DNA from: Hyphomicrobium_A sp965243865 | GTDB lineage: Bacteria > Pseudomonadota > Alphaproteobacteria > Rhizobiales > Hyphomicrobiaceae | Length of the DNA stretch: 64,000 nt | Assembly: GCF_965243865.1 (NCBI RefSeq) | Contig: NZ_OZ251603.1 | Coordinates: 3,720,001 to 3,784,000 of the forward strand | Direction of reading: 5' to 3' | Shown: positions 8,517 to 17,954 of the stretch, piece after piece | Numbering within the stretch: the first letter of the stretch is position 1 | Layout of the letters: each line of letters starts with the position of its first letter | Notes under the pieces: generated by a model | The model's input: the letters and a program-made list of their open reading frames with translations, nothing else | The model's database searches: none | Told to the model about the DNA's origin: nothing | Made by a program: the position numbers and the translations under genes

Positions 8517-10033
8517 GCGACCTCCATTGGTGTCTTGTGGCGCTTGGGCGTTCCGAAGAGGTTTGGCTCACTGGCCCCGCCGGAGCATCCGTTGCCGAAC
8601 GAGAATCCGCACGAGCCACGCAGGTCGTAGGCATCCTCGTCGAGCTCGCGGTGCGCCGTAGGAATGACGAAGCGGTCCTCGTAGTTGGCGATCGCCATGA
8701 TGTGATACATCTCGTCGATCTGCCCGCTGGTCATTCCGACGCGCCGCGCGATGCTTTCGTTGGTCACGCCGTCGATTGTCTTCGCTCGCATATAGCCCCG
8801 CATGGCCAGCATGCGCTCGAGCGCCTGGGCGACCGGAGCCTCCTGGCCAGCGGTCAGCAAGTTCGCGAGGTACTTGATGGGGATGCGCAGCGAGCGCACG
8901 TCGGGCATCTCGCCATCGTGACCGATCTTGCCGGCGGCCGCGGCCGACTGGATCGGCGACAGCGGCGGCACGTACCAAACCATCGGAAGCGTTCTGTACT
9001 CGGGATGCAGCGGGAAGGCGACCTTCCACTCCATCGCCATCTTCCATACGGGCGAGCGCTGAGCCGCTTTCAGCCAGTTCTCGGGTATGCCTTCGGCGCG
9101 CGCCTGGGCGATGACGATGGGATCGTTCGGATCGAGGAAGACGTCGAGTTGCGCCTGGTAGAGATCCTGCTCGTCGGGCACGCCTGCTGCTGCCTCAATG
9201 CGGTCGGCATCATAGAGCAGCACGCCAAGATAGCGGATGCGACCGACGCAGGTTTCGGAACAGACCGTCGGCTGACCCGTTTCGATGCGCGGGTAGCAGA
9301 AGATGCATTTCTCGGATTTTCCAGAGGACCAGTTGTAATAGATCTTCTTGTAGGGGCAGCCGGACACGCACATGCGCCAGCCACGGCACTTGTCCTGGTC
9401 GATGAGAACAATGCCATCCTCCTCGCGCTTGTAGATGGCGCCCGAAGGACACGAGGCCACGCACGCCGGATTGAGGCAATGCTCGCACAGGCGCGGTAGA
9501 TACATCATGAAGGTGTTTTCGAACTGGCCGTAGATTTCCTTCTGCACGTCGTTGAAGTTCGAATCGGCAGAGCGCTTAGCGAACTCGCCGCCTAGAATCT
9601 CTTCCCAGTTTGGGCCCCACTTGATCTTGTCCATGCGCTCGCCGGTGATGAGCGAGCGCGGACGCGCAGTGGGAAAGGCGGAGAGTTCGGGTGCTTTCTG
9701 CAGATGCTCGTAATCGAAGGTGAAGGGCTCGTAGTAGTCATCGATCTCGGGCAGGTCAGGGTTGGCAAAGATCTTGGCGAGCACGCGCCATTTGGCACCC
9801 ATCTTGGGCTCGATCTTGCCGTTCTTCTTTCTGACCCAGCCGCCGTTCCAGCGGTCTTGGTTCTCCCAGTCTTTCGGATAGCCGACGCCCGGCTTGGTCT
9901 CGACGTTGTTGAACCAAGCATATTCCATGCCCTCGCGGCTGGTCCAAACGTTCTTGCACGTGATCGAGCAGGTGTGACACCCGATGCACTTATCGAGGTT
10001 CAGCACCATGGCGATTTGAGCGCGAATTTTCAT
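8513..10033 (-). CDS. narH: Respiratory nitrate reductase beta subunit, Fe-S protein
   Basis: 506 residues. Ferredoxin-type cysteine clusters are visible: 'CIGCHTCSITCK' at residues ~17-27, 'CEHCLNPACVASCPSG' near 185-200, 'CRGWRMCVSGCP' (the Trp marks the 3Fe-4S cluster) and 'CIFCYPRI..C..TC'. NarH carries electrons from the NarI hemes to NarG. The length fits the family. The ATG overlaps the narG stop by four bases. No signal peptide, consistent with a cytoplasmic catalytic dimer. Confidence 0.98.
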   Translation of the reverse strand: MKIRAQIAMVLNLDKCIGCHTCSITCKNVWTSREGMEYAWFNNVETKPGVGYPKDWENQDRWNGGWVRKKNGKIEPKMGAKWRVLAKIFANPDLPEIDDYYEPFTFDYEHLQKAPELSAFPTARPRSLITGERMDKIKWGPNWEEILGGEFAKRSADSNFNDVQKEIYGQFENTFMMYLPRLCEHCLNPACVASCPSGAIYKREEDGIVLIDQDKCRGWRMCVSGCPYKKIYYNWSSGKSEKCIFCYPRIETGQPTVCSETCVGRIRYLGVLLYDADRIEAAAGVPDEQDLYQAQLDVFLDPNDPIVIAQARAEGIPENWLKAAQRSPVWKMAMEWKVAFPLHPEYRTLPMVWYVPPLSPIQSAAAAGKIGHDGEMPDVRSLRIPIKYLANLLTAGQEAPVAQALERMLAMRGYMRAKTIDGVTNESIARRVGMTSGQIDEMYHIMAIANYEDRFVIPTAHRELDEDAYDLRGSCGFSFGNGCSGGASEPNLFGTPKRHKTPMEVA

Positions 10034-13000
10034 TCTGCAGGCTCCAGCTTAAGAGGGGTGACGGATAGCTTCTCCGGCTGGTCTGCGGCCGGCTGGTCGA
10101 GCCAGTCGATCTCTGCCATTTTGCGAACGATGACGAACTCGTCGCGGTTGGAGCCGACGGTGCCGTAGTAGTTGAAACCGTAGGACTGCTGGGCGTACCC
10201 GCCGATCATGTGTGTCGGCTTCAGCACCGCGCGCGTGACAGAGTTGTGAATCCCTCCGCGCTGACCGGTCTGCTCGGAGCCGGGAACGTTCACGATCTTT
10301 TCTTGTGCGTGATACATCATGCACATGCCTTCCTTGACGCGCTGGGAGACGACAGCGCGGGCGACGAGTGCACCATTGGTGTTGAAGGCTTCGATCCAGT
10401 CGTTGTCGACGATACCGGCCTTCTTTGCGTCAGCCTCGCTGATCCAAACGATCGGTCCGCCGCGCGAGAGTGTCAGCATCAGCAAGTTGTCGGTGTAGGT
10501 CGAGTGGATGCCCCACTTTTGGTGCGGGGTGATGAAGTTGAGCACAACGGCATCGTTGCCATTGGGTTTGCGATCGATGACGGGTTTGACCGTCTTGGTA
10601 TCGATGGGCGGCCGGTAGACGCAAAGTGCCTCGCCGAAGGCCCGCATCCAGAGGTGGTCCTGATAGAGCTGCTGGCGCCCGGTGAGAGTGCGCCAAGGGA
10701 TCAACTCGTGGACGTTGGTGTAGCCGGCGTTGTAGCAGACCTGCTCGGACTCGAGACCCGACCATATCGGAGACGAAATAATCTTCCGAGGTTGAGCAAC
10801 GACGTCGCGAAAGCGGATCTTCTCGTCCTCTTTATGGATGGCGAGATGCTTGTGATCCCGGCCGGTGAAGGCACTGAGCGAGGCCCAAGCTTTGACCGCC
10901 ACCTCGCCATTGGTTTCGGGGGCGAGCATGAGCAGCACTTCTGCGGCGTCGATGTCCGTGTCGATGCGCGGGGCGCCTTTGGTCGGACCGTCCTCAATTA
11001 CGACCCCATTGAGCTTGCGCAGGAGCTCAACCTCGTGCTCGGTGTTCCAGCTCATGCCCTTGCCGCCGTTGCCGAGCTTGTCCATCAGGGGCCCGAGCGA
11101 GGTGAAGCGCTTATAGAGGTTCGGATAGTCGCGCTCGACGACGGTCACCTGCGGCATGGTCTTGCCGGGAATCGGGGCGACTTCGCCCCGCTTCCAGTCC
11201 TTGACGTCGAGGGCTTGGGCGATCTCGGCAGGAGTGTCATGCAAGATCGGCGTCAGCACTACATCCTGCTCGACGCCCAGCACCTCGGGAGCGACCTCCG
11301 AGAACTTCTTGGCGATCGATTTGTAGATATCCCAGTCGCTGCGGCACTCCCACACCGGGTCTACCGCGCCGGTGAGCGGATGAATGAACGGGTGCATGTC
11401 GGAGGTATTGAGATCGTTCTTTTCGTACCAGGTTGCCGTCGGGAGAACGATGTCGGAGTAGACGCAAGTGGTCGACATGCGGAAGTCCAGTGTCACTAGA
11501 AGATCGAGTTTTCCTTCCGGGGCATCCTCGTGCCAGACCACCTCTGAGGGCTTCTGGCGTCCCGCTTCGCCGAGGTCCTTTCCCATGACGCCGTGCGTCG
11601 TGCCGAGCAGGTGCTTGAGAAAGTACTCGTGACCCTTCCCCGACGAGCCCAGGAGATTGGAACGCCAGACGAACAGGTTGCGCGGCCAGTTGACCGGCTT
11701 ATCGGGATCCTCGCACGAAAGCTTGATATCGCCTGACTCCAGTGCTGCCGCGACATAATCCTTGGGCTCTTGTCCCGCAGCTTTGGCCTTGGCCGCGATA
11801 GTTAACGGATTGTTCTCGATTTGCGGTGCCGACGGCAGCCAGCCCATGCGCTCAGCGCGCACGTTGTAGTCAATAATGGCGCCGTCCCATGGTCCCGGGG
11901 GAGCGGTGGGCGACAGGATCTCACCCACGTCTAGGGTCTCGTATCGCCACTGGTCGGTATGCGCGTAGAAGAATGATGTGGAGTTCTGCTGGCGCGGCGG
12001 GCGTCCCCAATCGAGACCAAAGGCAAGCGGAAGCCATCCGGATTGCGGTCTCAGCTTCTCCTGCCCGACATAATGCGACCACCCTCCACCGGACTGTCCG
12101 ACGCAGCCGCACATCACCAGCATGTTGATGACGCCGCGGTAGTTCATGTCCATGTGGTACCAGTGGTTCATCGCCGCGCCGATGATCACCATGGACCGGC
12201 CGTTCGTCTTCTCGGCGTTGAGGGCGAACTCGCGCGCTACGGTGATGATCTGGTCGCGGGGCACGCCGGTGATCTTCTCAGCCCAGGCCGGCGTATACGG
12301 CTCGTTCTCGTCGTATGACTTGGCGACGTTCTCGCCGCCGAAGCCGCGATCTAAGCCGTAATTGGCGACGAAAAGATCATAGACGCTGGCAACCAGCCCT
12401 TCACCTTCTGCGAGTGGCACCTTTTTCACCGGCACGCGGCGCATCAGGACGCTCGGGTGATCAGTGCCGGTGAAGTGATCGTGTTCAAGATTGCCAAAGT
12501 AGGGAAACGCGACGTCCGCAAACTCGTCGGTTATGCCTGCGAGAGAGAGGCAAAGCCGCGTGTCGCGGCCGCTCGCGTCTTTCTCCTCGAGGTTCCACTT
12601 GCCCTTTTCACCCCAGCGGAAGCCAACCGAGCCGTTGGGCGCGACGATTTCGCCCGACCTCTCGTCGAATGCGACCGTCTTCCATTCCGGATTGTTGCTC
12701 TCGCCGAGAGCACCGGCAAGATCGGAGGTGCGCAGGAGGCGTTCAGGGACGAGCCTGCCGTCTTGCTGAACGAGGCGGACCAGCATCGGCATATCGGTAT
12801 ACTGGCGCGCATAATCCTCGAAGTACTGGACCTTTCTGTCGATGTGAAACTCGCGCAAGATGACATGCCCCATGGCCATGGCGAGCGCGGCATCGGTGCC
12901 CTGCTTTACGGAAATCCATAGGTCGGCGAACTTCGATGCTTCGGAGTAGTCGGGACAGATGACGACGCTCTTGGCTCCGCGATATCGGGCCTCAGTATAG

Positions 13001-13797
13001 AAGTGAGCATCGGGTGTGCGCGTCTGCGGCACGTTCGAGCCCCACAGGATCAGGAAGCCAGAATTGTACCAATCTGCCGACTCTGGCACGTCAGTTTGCT
13101 CGCCCCACGTCTGCGGCGAGGCGGGCGGCAAGTCGCAGTACCAATCATAAAATGAGAGACAGACGCCGCCGAGCAGCGACAGGTAGCGTGAGCCAGCAGC
13201 GTAGCTAACCATGGACATCGCCGGTATCGGCGAGAAGCCGCAGACTCGATCGGGACCGTAAGTCTTGACTGTGTAGGCGTTGGCTGCGGCGATGATCTCG
13301 GTAACCTCGTCCCAGGTCGCCCGGACGAAGCCGCCGAGGCCGCGCTTCTTCACGTACGCCGCCCGCTTCTCCGGTGTCTCGACGATAGAGGCCCAGGCGG
13401 CGACCGGGGTGCGCACGGCTCTTGCCTCGCGCCACAACTTCAGCAGCCGGGAGCGGACCAGTGGATATTTCGCGCGGTTGCCCGAATAGAGATACCAGGA
13501 ATAGCTCGCGCCGCGCGGACACCCGCGCGGCTCGTGGTTCGGTAGCTCTGGACGCGTGCGCGGGTAGTCGGTCTGCTGGGTTTCCCAGGTGACGATGCCG
13601 CCCTTGACGTAGATTTTCCACGAGCACGATCCGGTGCAGTTCACTCCGTGCGTGGAACGAACAATCTTGTCGTGCTGCCAACGCTTTCTATAACCGTCCT
13701 CCCAGCGACGATCCTCGCGCGTTACGATGCCGTGGCCGTCGGCAAAGTCGTCGACGACGCGGTTGAAGAATGTGAGACGGTCGAGGAAGTGGCTCAT
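10030..13797 (-). CDS. narG: Respiratory nitrate reductase alpha subunit, Mo-bisMGD
   Basis: 1255 residues from MSHFLDRLTFFNRVV at 13797; an upstream ATG at 13851 adds 18 residues that do not look like NarG. The N-terminal 'HGVNCTGSCSWKIY...CPRG' supplies the His and Cys ligands of the FS0 cluster. 'ESADWYNSGFLILWGSNVPQ' and 'DYRR/EVVWHEDAPEGKLDLLVTLD'-type regions belong to the molybdopterin-binding domains. It reduces nitrate to nitrite in the cytoplasm, coupled to quinol oxidation. narK lies 34 bases upstream on the same strand, so narK-narG-H-J-I-ppiC form one unit behind the promoter at 15223-15271. A long plus-strand open frame inside this gene is a GC-driven shadow. Confidence 0.98.
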   Translation of the reverse strand: MSHFLDRLTFFNRVVDDFADGHGIVTREDRRWEDGYRKRWQHDKIVRSTHGVNCTGSCSWKIYVKGGIVTWETQQTDYPRTRPELPNHEPRGCPRGASYSWYLYSGNRAKYPLVRSRLLKLWREARAVRTPVAAWASIVETPEKRAAYVKKRGLGGFVRATWDEVTEIIAAANAYTVKTYGPDRVCGFSPIPAMSMVSYAAGSRYLSLLGGVCLSFYDWYCDLPPASPQTWGEQTDVPESADWYNSGFLILWGSNVPQTRTPDAHFYTEARYRGAKSVVICPDYSEASKFADLWISVKQGTDAALAMAMGHVILREFHIDRKVQYFEDYARQYTDMPMLVRLVQQDGRLVPERLLRTSDLAGALGESNNPEWKTVAFDERSGEIVAPNGSVGFRWGEKGKWNLEEKDASGRDTRLCLSLAGITDEFADVAFPYFGNLEHDHFTGTDHPSVLMRRVPVKKVPLAEGEGLVASVYDLFVANYGLDRGFGGENVAKSYDENEPYTPAWAEKITGVPRDQIITVAREFALNAEKTNGRSMVIIGAAMNHWYHMDMNYRGVINMLVMCGCVGQSGGGWSHYVGQEKLRPQSGWLPLAFGLDWGRPPRQQNSTSFFYAHTDQWRYETLDVGEILSPTAPPGPWDGAIIDYNVRAERMGWLPSAPQIENNPLTIAAKAKAAGQEPKDYVAAALESGDIKLSCEDPDKPVNWPRNLFVWRSNLLGSSGKGHEYFLKHLLGTTHGVMGKDLGEAGRQKPSEVVWHEDAPEGKLDLLVTLDFRMSTTCVYSDIVLPTATWYEKNDLNTSDMHPFIHPLTGAVDPVWECRSDWDIYKSIAKKFSEVAPEVLGVEQDVVLTPILHDTPAEIAQALDVKDWKRGEVAPIPGKTMPQVTVVERDYPNLYKRFTSLGPLMDKLGNGGKGMSWNTEHEVELLRKLNGVVIEDGPTKGAPRIDTDIDAAEVLLMLAPETNGEVAVKAWASLSAFTGRDHKHLAIHKEDEKIRFRDVVAQPRKIISSPIWSGLESEQVCYNAGYTNVHELIPWRTLTGRQQLYQDHLWMRAFGEALCVYRPPIDTKTVKPVIDRKPNGNDAVVLNFITPHQKWGIHSTYTDNLLMLTLSRGGPIVWISEADAKKAGIVDNDWIEAFNTNGALVARAVVSQRVKEGMCMMYHAQEKIVNVPGSEQTGQRGGIHNSVTRAVLKPTHMIGGYAQQSYGFNYYGTVGSNRDEFVIVRKMAEIDWLDQPAADQPEKLSVTPLKLEPAE

Positions 13798-13831
13798 CGG
13801 GTACTCCGAATGTTGTCCAGGGCGGATGGCG

Positions 13832-15193
13832 TCAGCACGGCTTCTCGGCACCGGAGCGCGCGTAGTACCACCAGTTTATGGCGAGGCAGACGAGGTAGAA
13901 GGCGGCCGCCCAGTAGAAGAAGGGGTTGAACGAGCCAAACCAGTCGTACGCGTATCCGAGCATCAAGCCACACGCGAAGGGGCCGTAGGCGGCGATTGCA
14001 GCTGTCCATCCGATAACGCCGCCCGCTTGCCGGGGCGGGAAGATCATCGGCATCTGCTTGAATGTCGATGCATTGCCGATGCCGGAAAAGAAGAACAGAC
14101 CGAGCATCGTCGCGACGAAGTAGGGGAATTCGCCCATCGTCGTCGGAGCGGTAAAGAAGGTGATCGCGATTGCACAGGCGAGCATGCCTATCGCCGACCA
14201 GTGCGTAACACGTGCGCCGCCGACGCGGTCAGAAAGCGGCCCTGCAAAGATGCGCGCCAATGAGCCGACCAGTGGTCCGAGGAATGCGTAGGTGAGCGGA
14301 TCGGGCGCGTCTGGGAGCCCGCCATAGATCTTCTGAATGAGCAGAGGGAATGTGGCGGCGAGACCCGAGAAGGTGCCGAAGGTCGCCACGTAGAGGACGG
14401 TCATGAACAGCCCGTGCTTCATCTTGAAGATGTCGAGCTGCTCGCGGAAGTTGGCGCGAACGGGCACACTGCGAAGCATGACAAGTGCGGCGATGCCAAA
14501 GAAGAGAATGAATGGCACATAGATCGCCGTGGCATTCTGCAGCCAGACGGAGTTGGTTTGGCCATTTGGCGAGGTGGCGGTCAGCGGCTCGCCAAAGAGC
14601 GATCCGGCGAGGGCAAAACCGATGATCCAGGGCGTCACGAACTGCACGATCGAGACACCGAAATTTCCGACGCCAGCCTGTACGGCCAATGCTGTTCCCT
14701 GCAGACGCTTGGGGAAAAATAGGCTGGTCGACGGCATGAACGAGGAGAAATTCCCGCCCCCGAGGCCGGCTAGGAATGCCAGCGAAAGCAGGACCCAATA
14801 GGGTGTCGTTGGATCCTGGACTGCAAAATACCAGCCCAGTGCCGGTATCAGGAGCGACAGCGTAGAGAAGGCTACGACGTGGCGGGTGCCGTAGAGCGGC
14901 GTCAAGAAAGTATGGACCATCCGCAGCGTGCCGCCCGCGAGGCCCGGCATCGCTGCGAGCCAAAAGAGCTCAGTCGTCGACAGTTTGAAGCCGGCATTCG
15001 GCAGGCGCACGACAAGCGCCGACACCACAAACCAAATGATAAAGGCAAGCGTCAGGTTGACCGTTGTGATCGTCAGGGTGCGCCAAGCGAGTTTCTTGCC
15101 GGTCTCTTCCCAGAAGACGGGATCCTCGGGGTTCCACTGCTGTAGCCACGAATTGCCGCCGCTGCGGGCTGCCTCGAGCTTTGTGGTGAGCAT
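13832..15193 (-). CDS. narK: Nitrate/nitrite antiporter NarK (single MFS unit)
   Basis: 453 residues and 12 predicted helices. 'GGGNFSSFMPSTSLFFPKR' is the nitrate-transport signature. The N-terminal 'WNPEDPVFWEETGKKLAWRTL' resembles the linker before the second half of the fusion transporter at 3364-6102 ('WRPEDRVFWQTTGRAIARRNL'), so it is a NarK2-type paralogue. Likely nitrate/nitrite exchange. It is first in the nar operon; a GAGGAC ribosome site precedes the ATG. Two FNR-type boxes lie upstream. Having a NarK fusion and a separate NarK in one locus is redundant, perhaps to serve different nitrate levels. Confidence 0.95.
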   Translation of the reverse strand: MLTTKLEAARSGGNSWLQQWNPEDPVFWEETGKKLAWRTLTITTVNLTLAFIIWFVVSALVVRLPNAGFKLSTTELFWLAAMPGLAGGTLRMVHTFLTPLYGTRHVVAFSTLSLLIPALGWYFAVQDPTTPYWVLLSLAFLAGLGGGNFSSFMPSTSLFFPKRLQGTALAVQAGVGNFGVSIVQFVTPWIIGFALAGSLFGEPLTATSPNGQTNSVWLQNATAIYVPFILFFGIAALVMLRSVPVRANFREQLDIFKMKHGLFMTVLYVATFGTFSGLAATFPLLIQKIYGGLPDAPDPLTYAFLGPLVGSLARIFAGPLSDRVGGARVTHWSAIGMLACAIAITFFTAPTTMGEFPYFVATMLGLFFFSGIGNASTFKQMPMIFPPRQAGGVIGWTAAIAAYGPFACGLMLGYAYDWFGSFNPFFYWAAAFYLVCLAINWWYYARSGAEKPC

Positions 15194-15222
15194 GTCGTCC
15201 TCACGAACATCGCGGCGTTATC

Positions 15223-15271
15223 AGGCTCGATTATGGGCAGGTCGCAGTGCGTGCATGTTGACGTATGTCAA
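15223..15271 (-). promoter_or_regulatory. FNR/NNR-type promoter of narK-narGHJI-ppiC
   Basis: TTGAC-GTAT-GTCAA at 15258-15271 is a clean 5-4-5 palindrome. On the minus strand CATAAT at 15235-15230 lies exactly where a -10 element should be if the box is centred at -41.5. The predicted start is near 15223, giving a 30-base leader to the ATG at 15193. Confidence 0.8.
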
Positions 15272-15325
15272 TCTGCGACCGCCGTGGAGCCCAACAGAGC
15301 TTTGATCAGTGAGGAGCGGAGACGC

Positions 15326-15339
15326 TTAACCCCCGTCAA
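15326..15339. promoter_or_regulatory. Second FNR-type box upstream of narK
   Basis: TTAAC-CCCC-GTCAA, 55 bases beyond the end of the primary box, in the 249-base gap between narK and the lipid cluster. It may be a second activator site (class I position) or help repress under some condition. No gene is seen in this gap. Confidence 0.5.
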
Positions 15340-15442
15340 CCGCGAGGCCGATGCCGCTGCGACATACTGGTTAGGTCGCGCAGCATCGGATTCAGACTTC
15401 ATTGACGCTAGCCGCGCTGCCAGCGGACACACTGACGCTTCA

Positions 15443-16720
15443 CTACGGTGCGGAAAGCACCAGCGCTGCGTTCTGTCCGCCAAAGCCGAAGGAGTTTGAG
15501 AGCACTGTATCGACGCGCATTGATCGGGCAACGTTAGGGACCACGTCCACGGGGATCGCCGGGTCGGGGAGGTCGTAATTGATGGTGGGAGGGATGGTTC
15601 CTTCGCGAATGGTCATGAGGGAGATAACGGCTTCGATAGCGCCTGCGGCCGATAGCGTGTGCCCGATCATCGATTTGTTGGAACTTATCGGCGTTGCGGA
15701 AAGGTGGCATCCAAGCACGCCCTTAAGCGCAAGATATTCCATTTTATCGTTTTCCGGGGTGCTGGTGCCGTGCGCATTGATGTAGTCGACGTCCTGCGGT
15801 TTAAGACCAGAGTCCGCAAGCGCGTTGGCAATTGCAGCGATGATCGGCGAGGCGTCGGGCTTTGAGCGGGTCCGGTGATAGTTATCCGCGCGCTCGCCGC
15901 AACCGCGCACCAGTCCAAGGATAGTGGCACCGCGTGCCCGGGCCGCGTGATATGATTCCAATACGAGCGCGGCTGCTCCTTCGCCCATCACGAAGCCGTC
16001 ACGATCCTTGGAAAACGGCCGCGACGCGCATTCTGGTGGGTCGTTGCGTGTCGATAGTGCAGATAGAAGAGAGAACCGGATCAACGCCTCGATTTGCACT
16101 GATGCGTCGGTTCCAACGCACAGCACGGCTTCAGTGTCTCCGCGTCTAATCGCTTCGACGCCGAGCTGAATCGCGGTTGCGCCGGACGCACAGGCGGTCG
16201 AGACAGAAACGGGAATGCCCTGGGTTTCAAATCGCCGGGCGAGATGTTCTCCAACGCTGGCAAATTGGAAGAGAGAGTTCATCTCCCGCCAATCACCGTC
16301 ACGGGCTGCGGCGGCGAGGCGACAGTAGCCCCGTAGCTCGGAGCCACCGCCAGCACCGTAAAGTGCTTTGCGCTGGGGCCACTCGAGCTCAGCGGGTGGG
16401 GTTGCAAGGAAGAGGGGGCCGGGAAAGCCTCCGTTGGAGGCAATGCGGGCCTCGGCGAGTGCCTCTTCGGCGGCTCGTGCTGCCATGTCGATGGCGAGTT
16501 CGGGAGCCGATCGCTGTGAGGCATCGAGAAAGTCAACGGTGGCGGCGAAATTGGTGCGCAAGCCGTCGGTCGGGAATCGCTTGATGGCTTTGACACCGGA
16601 TCGCCCCGACGTCAGAGCGCTCCAGGTATTGTTCTTGCCCAATCCAAGCGAGGTGACGAGGCCCATGCCGGTGACAGCGACCAGGGGGCGCCCTCGTGCG
16701 TCCTTATGAGCAGGGGTCAT
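15443..16720 (-). CDS. Beta-ketoacyl-ACP synthase, second KS-alpha (FabF1XL paralogue)
   Basis: 425 residues from the ATG at 16720, which has AGGA seven bases upstream and follows the previous stop closely; an ATG at 16765 would overlap the upstream gene by 38 bases. Complete thiolase-fold condensing enzyme with active Cys in 'STACASGAT', the first His in 'NAHGTSTPENDK' and the second in 'NKSMIGHTLSAAG'. It elongates acyl-ACP with malonyl-ACP. It closely resembles the KS at 19037-20320 (for example 'RFPTDGLRTNFAATVDF' against 'RFSTDGLKTTIAGTVDH'), so the two look like a tandem duplication. Last gene of a seven-gene unit starting at acpXL. The usual next gene of the rhizobial cluster, acyltransferase lpxXL, is not here. 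Confidence 0.88.
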   Translation of the reverse strand: MTPAHKDARGRPLVAVTGMGLVTSLGLGKNNTWSALTSGRSGVKAIKRFPTDGLRTNFAATVDFLDASQRSAPELAIDMAARAAEEALAEARIASNGGFPGPLFLATPPAELEWPQRKALYGAGGGSELRGYCRLAAAARDGDWREMNSLFQFASVGEHLARRFETQGIPVSVSTACASGATAIQLGVEAIRRGDTEAVLCVGTDASVQIEALIRFSLLSALSTRNDPPECASRPFSKDRDGFVMGEGAAALVLESYHAARARGATILGLVRGCGERADNYHRTRSKPDASPIIAAIANALADSGLKPQDVDYINAHGTSTPENDKMEYLALKGVLGCHLSATPISSNKSMIGHTLSAAGAIEAVISLMTIREGTIPPTINYDLPDPAIPVDVVPNVARSMRVDTVLSNSFGFGGQNAALVLSAP

Positions 16721-16727
16721 GCAGTCC

Positions 16728-17939
16728 TCATGTAGTAGCTTCGATGACGGCGAGACCTTCGCCACGCCAATGGCCGACGCAAGTCACAAGGACGTTGTCG
16801 ACAATGAGCCGGGTTTGTTGCTCCGTCAGCGAGCTTCCCAACGCGGGCGGGAGGTACTTATGGCGAGCGATCAGCGCAGCAAGGGCCAGCCCGGCCGGGA
16901 AGTGTGCTTCGACGGAATGGCCTAAAGCGCTACCGAATGCCCGCACGATGACTTCGGCGCCTGGAAGGGGGAGTGTTTGAATGAACTCGCTTTCCTCGCT
17001 CGTCTCGGGCTCTACTCCACTTGCGCCACTGAGCACACATAGCGGCCCCTTGGGTGGGCTCCGGAGCCGCTCATAGAGTCCCGTCAAGGAGCCTGCCGTT
17101 GATCCTTTGCCGCGATCGCAGCGACCGGTGACAACGTCAACGAGGCGCGCATAGGTGCGCGCGCCGCGCGCCATTGCATGCTCGCGAGCTTCGAGCACGA
17201 GAAAGGCCCCAACGCTGCCGAGAATTAGCCCGCCGCCGGCCCGAGCGCGGTCCCAAACCGGCGCATAGGGCCCGCGCCACAAATTGTGCCCAAGCTCCAA
17301 GCCCAGCAACAGGTCCTCGCGTTCGGAATTGAGGGCGCCGCCGACCAGGACAATATCTGTCTGTCGAGACACGATGCGACGATAAGCATTCTCTATTGCG
17401 GTAAGGCCGGCCATTTCTTCGCCCATGAACGTGCGCGATGAGCCGGTCACCCCGTGGACGATGGAGATGTTTCCCGCGAGCATGTTCGAGAGCTGCGCCA
17501 GGAAGAGAGTCGGCCGCAGTGCGCTTGGGAGAACTTGTTTTGCCAGCAAGGTGCTGTCCCCATCGCAGTCCAACTTGTCGAGCACCTCGCAATCAACGGC
17601 GATGTCGCGCTCTCCACTGCCGGCTGCAACTACGAGATGCGTGTGCTCAAGGAGTTCGAAGTTTTCCGCGACGCCGGCGTCGGCCAAGGCTAATCCCGCT
17701 GCGTAGACGCCAATACGCTGCCAAGTTTCCATCTGCTTCAGATCGCTTTTTTTGGGTATCTGGCGGCTGAAGTCGAGTGGGACGAGTGGATGGACGCAAT
17801 AGGGGGCAAAGCGGATCTCCTCGACGACACAGCCCGAGATGGCGTCGGCTAGGCGTGCGACATGCTCGTGCGCGTCGACCCCGAGAGAACTGGCAAGTCC
17901 TACGCCGGTGATCACTACGTCTCTTTCGCCGTTATCCAT
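16728..17939 (-). CDS. KS-like protein without active cysteine (second KS-beta / FabF2XL paralogue)
   Basis: 403 residues of condensing-enzyme fold. Where an active KS has a cysteine, this one reads 'GVTGSSRTF', so it should not condense by itself. In type II systems such Cys-less partners pair with an active KS and influence chain length. It resembles the KS-beta at 20313-21548 throughout ('IVHGVTGSSRTF' / 'IVHGATGSSRTF', 'LSGASGVEPETSEE' / 'LSGASGVEPATSEE'). The active partner lies 7 bases downstream at 15443-16720, so pair 2 is probably a heterodimer. Function as chain-length factor is inference from the missing Cys and from gene order. Confidence 0.85.
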   Translation of the reverse strand: MDNGERDVVITGVGLASSLGVDAHEHVARLADAISGCVVEEIRFAPYCVHPLVPLDFSRQIPKKSDLKQMETWQRIGVYAAGLALADAGVAENFELLEHTHLVVAAGSGERDIAVDCEVLDKLDCDGDSTLLAKQVLPSALRPTLFLAQLSNMLAGNISIVHGVTGSSRTFMGEEMAGLTAIENAYRRIVSRQTDIVLVGGALNSEREDLLLGLELGHNLWRGPYAPVWDRARAGGGLILGSVGAFLVLEAREHAMARGARTYARLVDVVTGRCDRGKGSTAGSLTGLYERLRSPPKGPLCVLSGASGVEPETSEESEFIQTLPLPGAEVIVRAFGSALGHSVEAHFPAGLALAALIARHKYLPPALGSSLTEQQTRLIVDNVLVTCVGHWRGEGLAVIEATT

Positions 17940-17954
17940 CGGTCCGTCTCCTCC

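Noticed and set aside
10210..11499. A 429-codon plus-strand open frame opposite narG
   Set aside because: It lies fully inside narG, has Arg/Gly/Asp-rich composition without motifs, and is explained by codon bias in GC-rich DNA. The same holds for long frames opposite narK (4732-5445) and narH (8537-9499).
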